Source: Sulfuricella sp.
GTDB taxonomy: Bacteria > Pseudomonadota > Gammaproteobacteria > Burkholderiales > Sulfuricellaceae
DNA length: 6,279 nt
Assembly: GCA_019911785.1 (NCBI GenBank)
Contig: JAIOJM010000273.1
Span: forward strand, 1-6,279
Direction of reading: 5' to 3'
The notes under the pieces were generated by a model. It was not told where the DNA came from, ran no database searches, and was given only the letters and a program-made list of their open reading frames with translations. Positions 1 through 6,009 of this stretch are shown here, piece by piece (position 1 is the first letter of the stretch; every line of letters starts with the position of its first letter). The position numbers were made by a program, and so were the translations under genes.

Positions 1-509
1 ATCCAGCCGCCCATGGCATGCACCACCACGGAGCCGGCAAAGTCATGGAATTCCGCCCCGAAAGTCCCTTTCAGCCAGTCCTGCACGCCGAAGTGATGAT
101 TCCAGGCGATGCCCTCGAAGAAGGGATAAACGAAGCCCACCAGGAGGAAAGTTGCCGCCAGCTGCGGATTGAATCTGGCCCGCTCCGCGATGCCGCCGGA
201 GACGATCGCCGGAATCGCCGCGGCAAAAGTCAGCAGGAAGAAGAACTTGACCAGATCGTAGCCGCTCTTCTGCGCCAGCACCTCGGCACCGGAAAAGAAA
301 TTCACCCCATAGGCGATGCTGTAGCCGATAAAGAAGTAGGCAATGGTGGATATGGCGAAATCCACCATGATCTTCACCAGTGCGTTGACCTGATTTTTCT
401 TGCGCACCGTACCCAGTTCGAGGAAGGCGAAACCTGCATGCATCGCCAGCACCATGATCGCGCCCAGAAGGATGAACAATACGTCGCTACCGGTCTTGAG
501 ATTTTCCAT
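1..509 (-). CDS. amt: Ammonium transporter Amt, N-terminal part (3' end beyond the window)
   Basis: Inner-membrane channel protein for NH4+/NH3 uptake. The reverse strand is open from an ATG at 509 to the window edge, giving 169 residues. Hydrophobic segments lie near residues 10-31, 48-69, 88-107 and 117-131, as expected for the first Amt helices. Family landmarks are visible: HAGFAFLELG (24-33), GGIAERARF (105-113) and DFAGSVVVHAMGG (156-168). In the last motif Asp156 and His164 have the same spacing as E. coli AmtB Asp160 and His168 (binding-site Asp and first pore His). The start is supported by GGAG at 515-518, 5 bases upstream. No obvious cleavable signal peptide is seen. It is the first gene of its transcript, with no glnK upstream; a downstream partner would lie outside the window. 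A sigma-54 promoter and NtrC site upstream suggest induction under nitrogen limitation. Family call is secure; substrate is inferred. Confidence 0.95.
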   Translation of the reverse strand, partial: MENLKTGSDVLFILLGAIMVLAMHAGFAFLELGTVRKKNQVNALVKIMVDFAISTIAYFFIGYSIAYGVNFFSGAEVLAQKSGYDLVKFFFLLTFAAAIPAIVSGGIAERARFNPQLAATFLLVGFVYPFFEGIAWNHHFGVQDWLKGTFGAEFHDFAGSVVVHAMGGW

Positions 510-541
510 CGTCGCTCCAGAGAAATGTTTCACCCCAAACA

Positions 542-556
542 GCAATAATTGGGCCA
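542..556 (-). promoter_or_regulatory. Sigma-54 (RpoN) promoter for amt
   Basis: On the minus strand the sequence reads TGGCCCAATTATTGC. Against the -24/-12 consensus TGGCAC-N5-TTGC it has one mismatch (C for A), with the invariant GG and GC at the correct distance. Transcription would start near 530, leaving a leader of about 20 bases that contains the amt SD at 515-518. The placement relative to the NtrC site further upstream supports a functional promoter. Confidence 0.8.
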
Positions 557-610
557 GAATTGAATTGCCCTGTTTCGAATAGGAACTTTCCAAAACAGTG
601 CACTTAATGA

Positions 611-627
611 CGCACCAACTTAGTGCA
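611..627 (-). promoter_or_regulatory. NtrC (NR-I) enhancer-binding site upstream of amt
   Basis: On the minus strand the 17 bases read TGCACTAAGTTGGTGCG. This fits the NtrC dyad TGCACYA-N3-TGGTGCA with one mismatch at the final base. Its centre (619) is about 89 bases upstream of the inferred amt start point, a usual position for an upstream activator site of a sigma-54 promoter. It predicts activation of amt by phosphorylated NtrC when nitrogen is scarce. Confidence 0.75.
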
Positions 628-638
628 AGTATCCATTA

Positions 639-657
639 TGCGCTCCGGAACGGTGCT
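639..657 (-). promoter_or_regulatory. Possible second, weak NtrC site
   Basis: The plus strand shows TGCGCTC-N5-CGGTGCT, a degenerate version of the NtrC dyad. The right arm has one mismatch, the left arm three, and the spacer is 5 rather than 3 bases. Its centre lies about 29 bases (close to three helical turns) from the strong site at 611-627. Paired NtrC sites at such spacing are known for cooperative binding, but the match alone is poor. Confidence 0.3.
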
Positions 658-701
658 TGACTGAACCGGTCAATTGACAACATGCCGTCACCTGCTAGTG
701 T
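657..701 (+). promoter_or_regulatory. Possible sigma-70 promoter and TTGAC-repeat operator for the DUF2279 gene
   Basis: TTGACA at 674-679 is a perfect -35 hexamer. Sixteen bases later TAGTGT (696-701) is a weak -10 element (3 of 6 matches). The -35 is embedded in repeats: TTGAC at 657-661, GTCAA at 669-673 and TTGAC at 674-678. The last two form the perfect palindrome GTCAATTGAC (669-678). A regulator bound there would block the -35. The predicted start point falls at about 708, on the ATG itself. Sequence-only inference. Confidence 0.35.
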
Positions 702-707
702 TAAAGC

Positions 708-1739
708 ATGATGAATAAGTTGCTTTACCTTGATGCCAACATCCGGATACCTCCTGCTTTCCAGGCGATGGCATTGCTTGTTGTTTCCGCGCTTTTCTGC
801 CTGTCTGGCGCTCATGCCGGTACGGAATCCGACGATACCATCAGTGCATCTTCCGTGGTTTTCACCCAAGCCAAACGAGATGCCATTGCAGCACCGGATA
901 TCCTGCCCGATCAGGGGGAAAGCACAAGAGTTGCAGTGCTGTCTGAAGAAGACAGGCGGCTTCGAACGCAGGCGCTAATTTGGGGCGGAGCCGGCGCCGT
1001 CGTGGCCTATGGCGCCGCCAACTGGTGGAAGGATGGATTCTCCGGGGGTTTCCGCACCGTCAACGAAGGCTGGTTCGGACAGGACACCTATACTGGGGGC
1101 GCTGACAAATTGGGTCATGCCTACTCCACCTATGCAGGAACCCGCCTGCTCGCCCGCGCCTTCGAATGGGCAGGAAACGACCGGGACGACGCTATCGTCC
1201 TGTCAGCCGCAACCGTATTCGGCACCCTGTTGGCGGTGGAAACCCTCGACGGATTCTCGGAACGATACAAGTTCAGCAAGGAAGATTTGATCATGAATGC
1301 CGTCGGCACCGGGCTGGGCCTGTTGTTCGAGAAAAACAAACGCCTCGACGACCTGTTCGATTTCCGCCTGCATTACTGGCCTTCCGGCGATGCGAAACGG
1401 CTCAACCAGGTAGGACCGATCGGCGACCATTCGGGCCAGACCTATCTGCTGGTCGCCAAGGCAACCGGCATACCGCAACTGAGAAACCATGATGTATTGC
1501 GCTACTTCGAACTGGCTGCTGGCTATGGTACTCGAGGCTACGAGCCCAACGAGGGAGTGCCCTACCCTGACCGGCACCGCAACCTCTACTTCGGCATTTC
1601 GCTGAATATTTCGGAGATATTGAGGAACACGGTGTTTCGCGATTCTGCAGAGAAAAGCCGCAGCCAGCGCGTCACCGAAACCGTCCTGGAATATGTTCAG
1701 GTTCCCGGCACCGCCGTGCTGGCCGACCACCGGCTTTAG
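708..1739 (+). CDS. Exported DUF2279 (YfiM-like) protein, function unknown
   Basis: A 343-residue protein. Residues 1-37 look like a Sec signal peptide: n-region with Lys4 and Arg13, hydrophobic core from about 21 to 33, and an AHA motif before Gly38 as likely cleavage site. No lipobox is seen, although some YfiM-like proteins are annotated as lipoproteins. The core resembles DUF2279: GGADKLGHAYSTYAG (130-144), then a hydrophobic helix leading to ETLDGFSERYKFS (178-190) and EDLIMNAVGTGLGLL (192-206). The conserved Asp133/His137, Glu178 and Asp181 could form a polar or metal site, but no activity is established. The C-terminal part (about 215-343) may be membrane associated or beta-rich. The first ATG is chosen because the later in-frame ATG at 768 would remove the positively charged n-region. 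No clear SD precedes either. It is transcribed divergently from amt and convergently with the small gene at 1743. Confidence 0.8.
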   Translation: MMNKLLYLDANIRIPPAFQAMALLVVSALFCLSGAHAGTESDDTISASSVVFTQAKRDAIAAPDILPDQGESTRVAVLSEEDRRLRTQALIWGGAGAVVAYGAANWWKDGFSGGFRTVNEGWFGQDTYTGGADKLGHAYSTYAGTRLLARAFEWAGNDRDDAIVLSAATVFGTLLAVETLDGFSERYKFSKEDLIMNAVGTGLGLLFEKNKRLDDLFDFRLHYWPSGDAKRLNQVGPIGDHSGQTYLLVAKATGIPQLRNHDVLRYFELAAGYGTRGYEPNEGVPYPDRHRNLYFGISLNISEILRNTVFRDSAEKSRSQRVTETVLEYVQVPGTAVLADHRL

Positions 1740-1742
1740 CCG

Positions 1743-2060
1743 TTACTGGGAGTCGATATCCAGTCCGAAGCGATGGGTATGATTGATGGCGTTGAGTAGC
1801 GGTTTGAACGGGATGCTCGGGCCGAACCTCTTGACGATCGCCATGAACGGAAGATCCGGGCCATTCGGGTCGAACTGATAGCGACCGGAAGTCATGTCGT
1901 CGAACATCTGGCGCAATTCCTTGTCCATCGCATCCACCCAAGGCAGGATCATGCTCTTGCGCTCCTCGTCGTCCTCGACGATGGCGCGCAATTCGTCCAC
2001 TTCGTAAACCGCCTGGTGAACCAGATCGATGTATTCGTCTAAAGTTTTCGGGTTTTTCAT
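1743..2060 (-). CDS. Small hypothetical protein at the end of the qmo/hdr cluster
   Basis: A 105-residue protein that I do not recognise. It is acidic and mostly helical in appearance in the first 60 residues (many Asp/Glu, e.g. VEDDEER at 28-34). A more conserved-looking C-terminal part has FDPNGPDLPFMAIV (63-76) and a Pro/His-containing tail with NHTHRFGLDID. It contains no cysteine, so it cannot carry an Fe-S cluster by itself. No signal peptide or membrane segment is seen, so it is probably cytosolic. The ATG at 2060 is chosen over an upstream in-frame start at 2120 because AAGGAG (2066-2071) sits 5 bases before it, and the longer version would run through the hairpin. It lies 86 bases after hdrB on the same strand, so co-transcription by read-through is plausible. 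A Qmo/Hdr accessory role is only a guess from position. Confidence 0.75.
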   Translation of the reverse strand: MKNPKTLDEYIDLVHQAVYEVDELRAIVEDDEERKSMILPWVDAMDKELRQMFDDMTSGRYQFDPNGPDLPFMAIVKRFGPSIPFKPLLNAINHTHRFGLDIDSQ

Positions 2061-2082
2061 AGCCACTCCTTGTACCGCTAGG

Positions 2083-2118
2083 ATAAAACAATCGGGGGCG
2101 TCCCGCAGGCCGCCCCCC
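2083..2118 (-). terminator. Terminator-like or attenuator hairpin between hdrB and the small gene
   Basis: On the minus strand GGGGGCG (2117-2111) pairs with CGCCCCC (2100-2094) across a 10-base loop, a perfect 7-bp GC stem. It is followed within a few bases by GATTGTTTTATC, a short interrupted U-rich run. This could be an intrinsic terminator for the qmo-hdr operon, probably a leaky one, because a gene with a strong SD and no visible promoter of its own follows. Confidence 0.5.
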
Positions 2119-2146
2119 AAGTTGCTGCCGTAAAGGTTGTTATTCT

Positions 2147-3043
2147 CTACTTCTTGGCAATTTCCTCAAGCCTGGTCGCGCGGACCAGCTGGCCGTCCAG
2201 CGCTGCTTCCTGAGCGGTGCCGCCGTAGGCGATGGTGATCAACTGAGAATAATACATCACCGGGATGTTGAACTTGGTGCCGAAGCGCTTGTTCACCTCG
2301 CCCTGGTAAATCTCGACGTTGGCCTGGCACAGTGGGCAAGGCGTGACGATCATCTCGGCGCCATGATCGTAGGCGGACTCGATGATGTCCTTGATCTGTT
2401 TCTGGCTTTTCTCCGGCTCGGAGAAGGCCAGCGCGCCGCCGCAGCAGGTCACCTTCTGGTCGTAGGATACCGCTTCCCCGCCCATCGCCTCGACCAGGTT
2501 GTCGAGGTACATGGGATTTTCGAATGATTCACCGGCAAGACCGAAAGGCCGGTTGGTCTGGCAGCCGACATAGCCGGCGAACTTGATGCCCTGCAGCGGG
2601 TTTGTTACCCCCTTTTTCAGTGCATCGAAACCAAAATCCTCGACCAGCACTTCCGCCATGTGGCGCGCTTGCTGATTACCCGCGTAGGTCAGACCCGCTT
2701 CATTCAACGCTGTATTGGCTTCGGCCAGCGTCTGCGAGCTGTGCGCAAGGCGCTCCTTGGATTCACGGGTGGAAAGCCAGCACGCCGCACAGGTCGCGAC
2801 CAGGTCCATGCCCGGGTTATGCTTTTCCGACAGCGCCATGTTGCGAGCAGACAGCGTGATGCGCGGCAACTCGCCACCTTCGGCATAGCCGATGGACGCG
2901 CCGCAGCAGTTCCAGTCCGGGATTTCCTTCAGTTCGATGTCCAGGTATTTGCACATCGAATTGGTCGACTTCAGGTAGTTGTCCGAGGACGCCTTGGTCT
3001 GTGACGAGCAACCGGGGTAAAACGAGTAAGTCTTTTTAGCCAT
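2147..3043 (-). CDS. hdrB: HdrB-like subunit with two CCG domains
   Basis: A 298-residue soluble protein of the heterodisulfide reductase subunit B family. Both cysteine-rich CCG motifs are complete: C12-X33-CC(46,47)-X37-C85-X2-C88 and C161-X38-CC(200,201)-X34-C236-X2-C239. In methanogen HdrB these motifs bind the two non-cubane [4Fe-4S] clusters that cleave the CoM-S-S-CoB disulfide. Bacteria of this kind lack that substrate, so the partner here is unknown; a thiol/disulfide or another redox carrier is possible. Family length (about 300) fits. The start at 3043 is preferred because GGAG (3050-3053) is then 6 bases upstream; an adjacent ATG at 3046 is possible, while the ATG at 3053-3055 overlaps the SD. 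It lies 81 bases downstream of hdrC, the widest gap inside the qmo-hdr block, and that gap holds two hairpins. Confidence 0.92.
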   Translation of the reverse strand: MAKKTYSFYPGCSSQTKASSDNYLKSTNSMCKYLDIELKEIPDWNCCGASIGYAEGGELPRITLSARNMALSEKHNPGMDLVATCAACWLSTRESKERLAHSSQTLAEANTALNEAGLTYAGNQQARHMAEVLVEDFGFDALKKGVTNPLQGIKFAGYVGCQTNRPFGLAGESFENPMYLDNLVEAMGGEAVSYDQKVTCCGGALAFSEPEKSQKQIKDIIESAYDHGAEMIVTPCPLCQANVEIYQGEVNKRFGTKFNIPVMYYSQLITIAYGGTAQEAALDGQLVRATRLEEIAKK

Positions 3044-3066
3044 CATTGACTCCATATATCGTAAAC

Positions 3067-3079
3067 ATCGCGAAGCGAT
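3067..3079 (-). repeat. Small hairpin just upstream of the hdrB SD
   Basis: ATCGC-GAA-GCGAT on the plus strand (ATCGC-TTC-GCGAT in the mRNA) is a 5-bp stem with a 3-base loop. It ends about 14 bases before the hdrB SD at 3050-3053. It may act with the larger hairpin at 3089-3109 in mRNA processing or stability. Being short, it could also be chance. Confidence 0.35.
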
Positions 3080-3088
3080 CCCACATCA

Positions 3089-3109
3089 CTCTCCCCCTCT
3101 GGGGGAGAG
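3089..3109. repeat. Perfect 9-bp GC-rich hairpin in the hdrC-hdrB gap
   Basis: CTCTCCCCC and GGGGGAGAG form a perfect inverted repeat around a TCT loop. The flank on the right repeats the theme (GGAGAGAGGG at 3113-3122). No U-run follows on the minus strand, so it does not look like an intrinsic terminator. It resembles the short interspersed CTCTCCC/GGGAGAG palindromes found between genes in many proteobacterial genomes. A role as an mRNA stabiliser between hdrC and hdrB is possible. Confidence 0.6.
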
Positions 3110-3124
3110 GTAGGAGAGAGGGCA

Positions 3125-3724
3125 TCAGGCGAAATTCTTGCGGCGGTCTTCGATTTCCCGCGCTTTCTTCAGCATGGCATGGAAGCCGGCCTTGTCCTTG
3201 ACGCCGTGCCCACCGAACAGCTCCATCGGGTTCAGGCGTTTCGCCTTCACCATGCCCAGGCCGACGCTCTGCATCGCCATGGCGTTCTTGATGCCCTGGG
3301 CGAAACCGTCCTTGAAATAAATGCCGAGAGAGAGCTTGAGCTCGTTGACGCGGCCGGTCTGCGCCAGATTGTTCCAGAACATGGTAGCAAACTGCTGCGT
3401 CGGCTGCTTCTTCGGCGATAGTCCCAGGCGGTGGGCGTAATTGGCCAGCCCGTGCATGATATGGGTGATCGGCAGCTTGCGCGGGCAGCGCACGACGCAG
3501 TTGTAGCAGGAAGTACACATCCACATCGAATCGGAGGTCAAGACCTCCTCGCGCTTGCCGGCGCGGATCATCATGAAAATTTCCTGCGGCGGATGCGCCC
3601 AGTGCGGGCCGAGCGGGCACGAGCCGGCGCACACGCCGCACTGCATACACATCTTGACCCATTGGCCTTCCTCGACCATTTCCTCAACTTCCTTGAGGAA
3701 ATTATTGCGGTATTTTTCGCTCAT
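3125..3724 (-). CDS. hdrC: HdrC-like subunit with two [4Fe-4S] clusters
   Basis: A 199-residue iron-sulfur protein of the heterodisulfide reductase subunit C family. It passes electrons between the HdrA-like flavoprotein and HdrB. Two ferredoxin motifs are seen: C26-X2-C29-X2-C32-X3-C36-P and C70-X2-C73-X2-C76-X3-C80-P. Each should bind one [4Fe-4S] cluster. The rest is polar and helical. There is no hydrophobic segment able to cross the membrane, so this is not QmoC, which carries a cytochrome b-like membrane part after an HdrC-like domain. The start at 3724 has GGAGA (3731-3735) 6-7 bases upstream, overlapping the qmoB stop codon. Only 10 bases separate it from qmoB, implying one transcript and coupled translation. 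Confidence 0.93.
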   Translation of the reverse strand: MSEKYRNNFLKEVEEMVEEGQWVKMCMQCGVCAGSCPLGPHWAHPPQEIFMMIRAGKREEVLTSDSMWMCTSCYNCVVRCPRKLPITHIMHGLANYAHRLGLSPKKQPTQQFATMFWNNLAQTGRVNELKLSLGIYFKDGFAQGIKNAMAMQSVGLGMVKAKRLNPMELFGGHGVKDKAGFHAMLKKAREIEDRRKNFA

Positions 3725-3734
3725 TTGCCGTCTC

Positions 3735-6005
3735 CTAGAAGCCCTTCATCGGGCTCATACCGATTTTCTGGATCAGTGCCGCGTAATCGTTGATCAATTG
3801 CGGCACGCGCTCGATGTCGGTAATCGCGACCTCGAAGGTGGACACACGCTCTTCTTCCAGTGCCATGTTTTTCAAGGTGTCGCCGATCTTGCTCATGCGG
3901 ACGCTGGCCAACTCGGAGCCCTTGACGAAGTGGCACTGGTAGTCGTCGCCGTGCTTGCAGCCCATCATCATCACGCCATCGTAGCCACTGCTCAGCGCGT
4001 CGTTGATCCAGATGGTGTTGACCGAACCCAGGCAGCGCACCGGGATGACGCGCACGAATGCGCTATAGACATTACGGTTCATCGCTGCCATGTCGAGCGC
4101 GGGATAGGCGTCGTTTTCGCAGGCCAGAATCAGGATGCGTGGCTTCTCGGAAAACTCGTCGGGAACATCCACCGCTTTCAGCTGCGACCCCACAGTATCA
4201 ACCGAGTAGTTCTCGAAAGAGATCACGCGCACCGGACAGGCGCCCATACAGGTGCCGCAACGGCGGCAACGGGATTCATTGAACACCGGGAAGCGTTTCT
4301 CGTCCTCGTCGATGGCTCCGAATGGGCACTCCACCGTGCAGCGCTTACACTGGGTGCAGCCCTCTAGGCGTACTTTCGGGAAGCTCAGATCGCCTGAACG
4401 CGGATGCGCGGCGCGGCCCAGACCCGCATTTTCGATTGCCTGGATCGCCTTCATCGCGGCGCCGGTGGCGTCTTCCATCGCCTGCACCATGTCCATCGGA
4501 CGGCGCACCGGACCGGCGGAGTAAATGCCGGTACGGCGAGTTTCATAAGGGAAGCAGATGAAGTGCGAATCGGTGAAACCATACTTCAGTTGCGGGACGT
4601 CCGGGCCCTGACGATAGTTCAGATTCAGCACGGAAATCGGCTTGACCCCACCCTCAGCCTGGGATGCGTTGTAAGCTTCCAACAGAGAGTTGTCGCCGCC
4701 TGCAGCCGCAATTTCAGCCTTCAACTTGGAGTCGATGTCGACACCGGAATTCGGCACTTGACCGGTGGCCAATACAACCAGGTCGGCATCGTCAATTACA
4801 GTCTGGTCGTTCAGGATCAAATCGTGGAAATTCACCTTGCACTGGTTGCCGGCAGCTTCGACGCTGGAAACCTTGCCCTTGGTGAAAGTCACGCCCTTGT
4901 TCTGCCCGCTGCGGTAGAAATCCTCACCATTGCCGGGCAGGCGGAGATCGGTGTAGATCACCACCGTATCGATGTCGGGATTGGCATCCTTGAAATACAT
5001 CGCCTGCTTGACCGAAGTCGAGCAGCAGGACCCGGAGCAGTAAGGCAGGTGCTTGCCGGTATCGTCGCGCTGACCGGCGCACTGGACGAACACTACCCGC
5101 TTCACTTCGCCGCCGTCGGTGGGGCGCTTGATCGCACCGCTACCGGCTGCCTTGGCAAGTGCTTCCAGACCGGCCTGATCGACCACGTTGGCGGACTTGC
5201 CATAGCCGAGTTCAGGCAGGTTGTTGGCATCGTACAGGGAGAAACCGGTGGCCTGAACAATGGCGCCGACTTTCTCGGTCGCCGTAGAGCCGGACTCGGT
5301 GCTGATCTCGACTTCAAAACGACCTGGAGCACCGCCAGTCTGGCTGGTGAAGGCGTTGAGGTAAACTTTGATATTGGCGTCGGCCTCGATCTCCGCAGCC
5401 ATTTCCGCCACTGGCGTAGCTTGCGGATCGGCATACGGCGACTTGCCCGGCGAACGCTTGTGCAGCTTGGCGGCCCAACCGCCGAGGGCGCCGGATTTCT
5501 CCACCAGCACCACCTTGTAGCCTGCCTTGGAGGCCTCCAGCGCAGCGGTCATGCCCGACACGCCGCCGCCCACCACCAGCACGCTGCGCACGGTAACGGC
5601 AGCCGGATTGCCCTCAGGCAGGGTCATTTTCTTCACTTCGGCGCAGCCCATGCGGATATAGTCTTCCGCCATTTCCTGCGTGGTTTCGCGCGCCTCGTCG
5701 GTCTCCGGCTGGCACCAGATCACGCCTTCGCGCAGATTGGCACGCGATACGGCGACATCGGTGAACCCGAACGCCTCGGTCTTGGCGCGGCGCGAACAGG
5801 CGCCGATCATAACGTGCGTGACGGCTTCGTTGGCGATGTCGTCGCGGATCATCTTGACGCCTTCGGCGTTGCACAGGAACTCATGTTCCCTGACCAGCGC
5901 GGCCTTGCCTTCCTTTTTCGCCACACCGGCCAGTGCTGCCGTATCCAGGCGCTCGCCCAAACCACAACCCTGGCAAATGTAGGCTGCTACTTTCATATCT
6001 GCCAT
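3735..6005 (-). CDS. qmoB: QmoB: HdrA-like flavoprotein with ferredoxin and MvhD-type domains
   Basis: A 756-residue cytosolic subunit of a Qmo-type complex, which exchanges electrons with APS reductase in sulfate reducers and in many sulfur oxidisers. An N-terminal HdrA-type domain carries C11-X2-C14, C45 and C70 (in GACSRR). An FAD-binding Rossmann motif GGGVSG lies at 146-151, with ATGF at 252-255 and ATGQVPN at 413-419. The HdrA-type cluster motif is C309-X13-C323-X3-C327-C328. Two ferredoxin motifs follow: C550/553/556/560 and C580/583/586/590. The C-terminal part from about 622 resembles MvhD, the delta subunit of F420-non-reducing hydrogenase, with C629, C658, C683 and C691 as candidate [2Fe-2S] ligands. 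Length and domain order match QmoB; methanogen HdrA lacks the fused MvhD part. The ATG at 6005 lies 4 bases after the qmoA stop, with GGAGG at 6015-6019. Generic databases may call it HdrA. Confidence 0.92.
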   Translation of the reverse strand: MADMKVAAYICQGCGLGERLDTAALAGVAKKEGKAALVREHEFLCNAEGVKMIRDDIANEAVTHVMIGACSRRAKTEAFGFTDVAVSRANLREGVIWCQPETDEARETTQEMAEDYIRMGCAEVKKMTLPEGNPAAVTVRSVLVVGGGVSGMTAALEASKAGYKVVLVEKSGALGGWAAKLHKRSPGKSPYADPQATPVAEMAAEIEADANIKVYLNAFTSQTGGAPGRFEVEISTESGSTATEKVGAIVQATGFSLYDANNLPELGYGKSANVVDQAGLEALAKAAGSGAIKRPTDGGEVKRVVFVQCAGQRDDTGKHLPYCSGSCCSTSVKQAMYFKDANPDIDTVVIYTDLRLPGNGEDFYRSGQNKGVTFTKGKVSSVEAAGNQCKVNFHDLILNDQTVIDDADLVVLATGQVPNSGVDIDSKLKAEIAAAGGDNSLLEAYNASQAEGGVKPISVLNLNYRQGPDVPQLKYGFTDSHFICFPYETRRTGIYSAGPVRRPMDMVQAMEDATGAAMKAIQAIENAGLGRAAHPRSGDLSFPKVRLEGCTQCKRCTVECPFGAIDEDEKRFPVFNESRCRRCGTCMGACPVRVISFENYSVDTVGSQLKAVDVPDEFSEKPRILILACENDAYPALDMAAMNRNVYSAFVRVIPVRCLGSVNTIWINDALSSGYDGVMMMGCKHGDDYQCHFVKGSELASVRMSKIGDTLKNMALEEERVSTFEVAITDIERVPQLINDYAALIQKIGMSPMKGF

Positions 6006-6009
6006 TTAA

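Noticed and set aside
18..548. 176-codon open frame on the plus strand
   Set aside because: It is antisense to amt, whose minus-strand reading has canonical transporter motifs, an SD and a promoter.
1203..1730. 175-codon open frame on the minus strand opposite the DUF2279 gene
   Set aside because: The plus-strand frame has a signal peptide and conserved DUF2279 motifs; this frame has neither.
1731..1742. CGGCT-TT-AGCCG hairpin as a bidirectional terminator
   Set aside because: The stem is only 4-5 bp, overlaps the DUF2279 stop codon and has no U-run on either strand.
2061..2120. N-terminal extension of the small protein from an upstream in-frame start
   Set aside because: It would translate through the GC hairpin and the AAGGAG SD that fits the ATG at 2060.
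3044..3055. Longer HdrB starting at the ATG at 3053-3055
   Set aside because: That ATG overlaps the GGAG that best serves as the ribosome binding site for the ATG at 3043.
3555..4367. 270-codon open frame on the plus strand opposite the hdrC start and qmoB end
   Set aside because: It runs antisense across two real genes and their junction, has His/Ala-rich composition and no domain signal.
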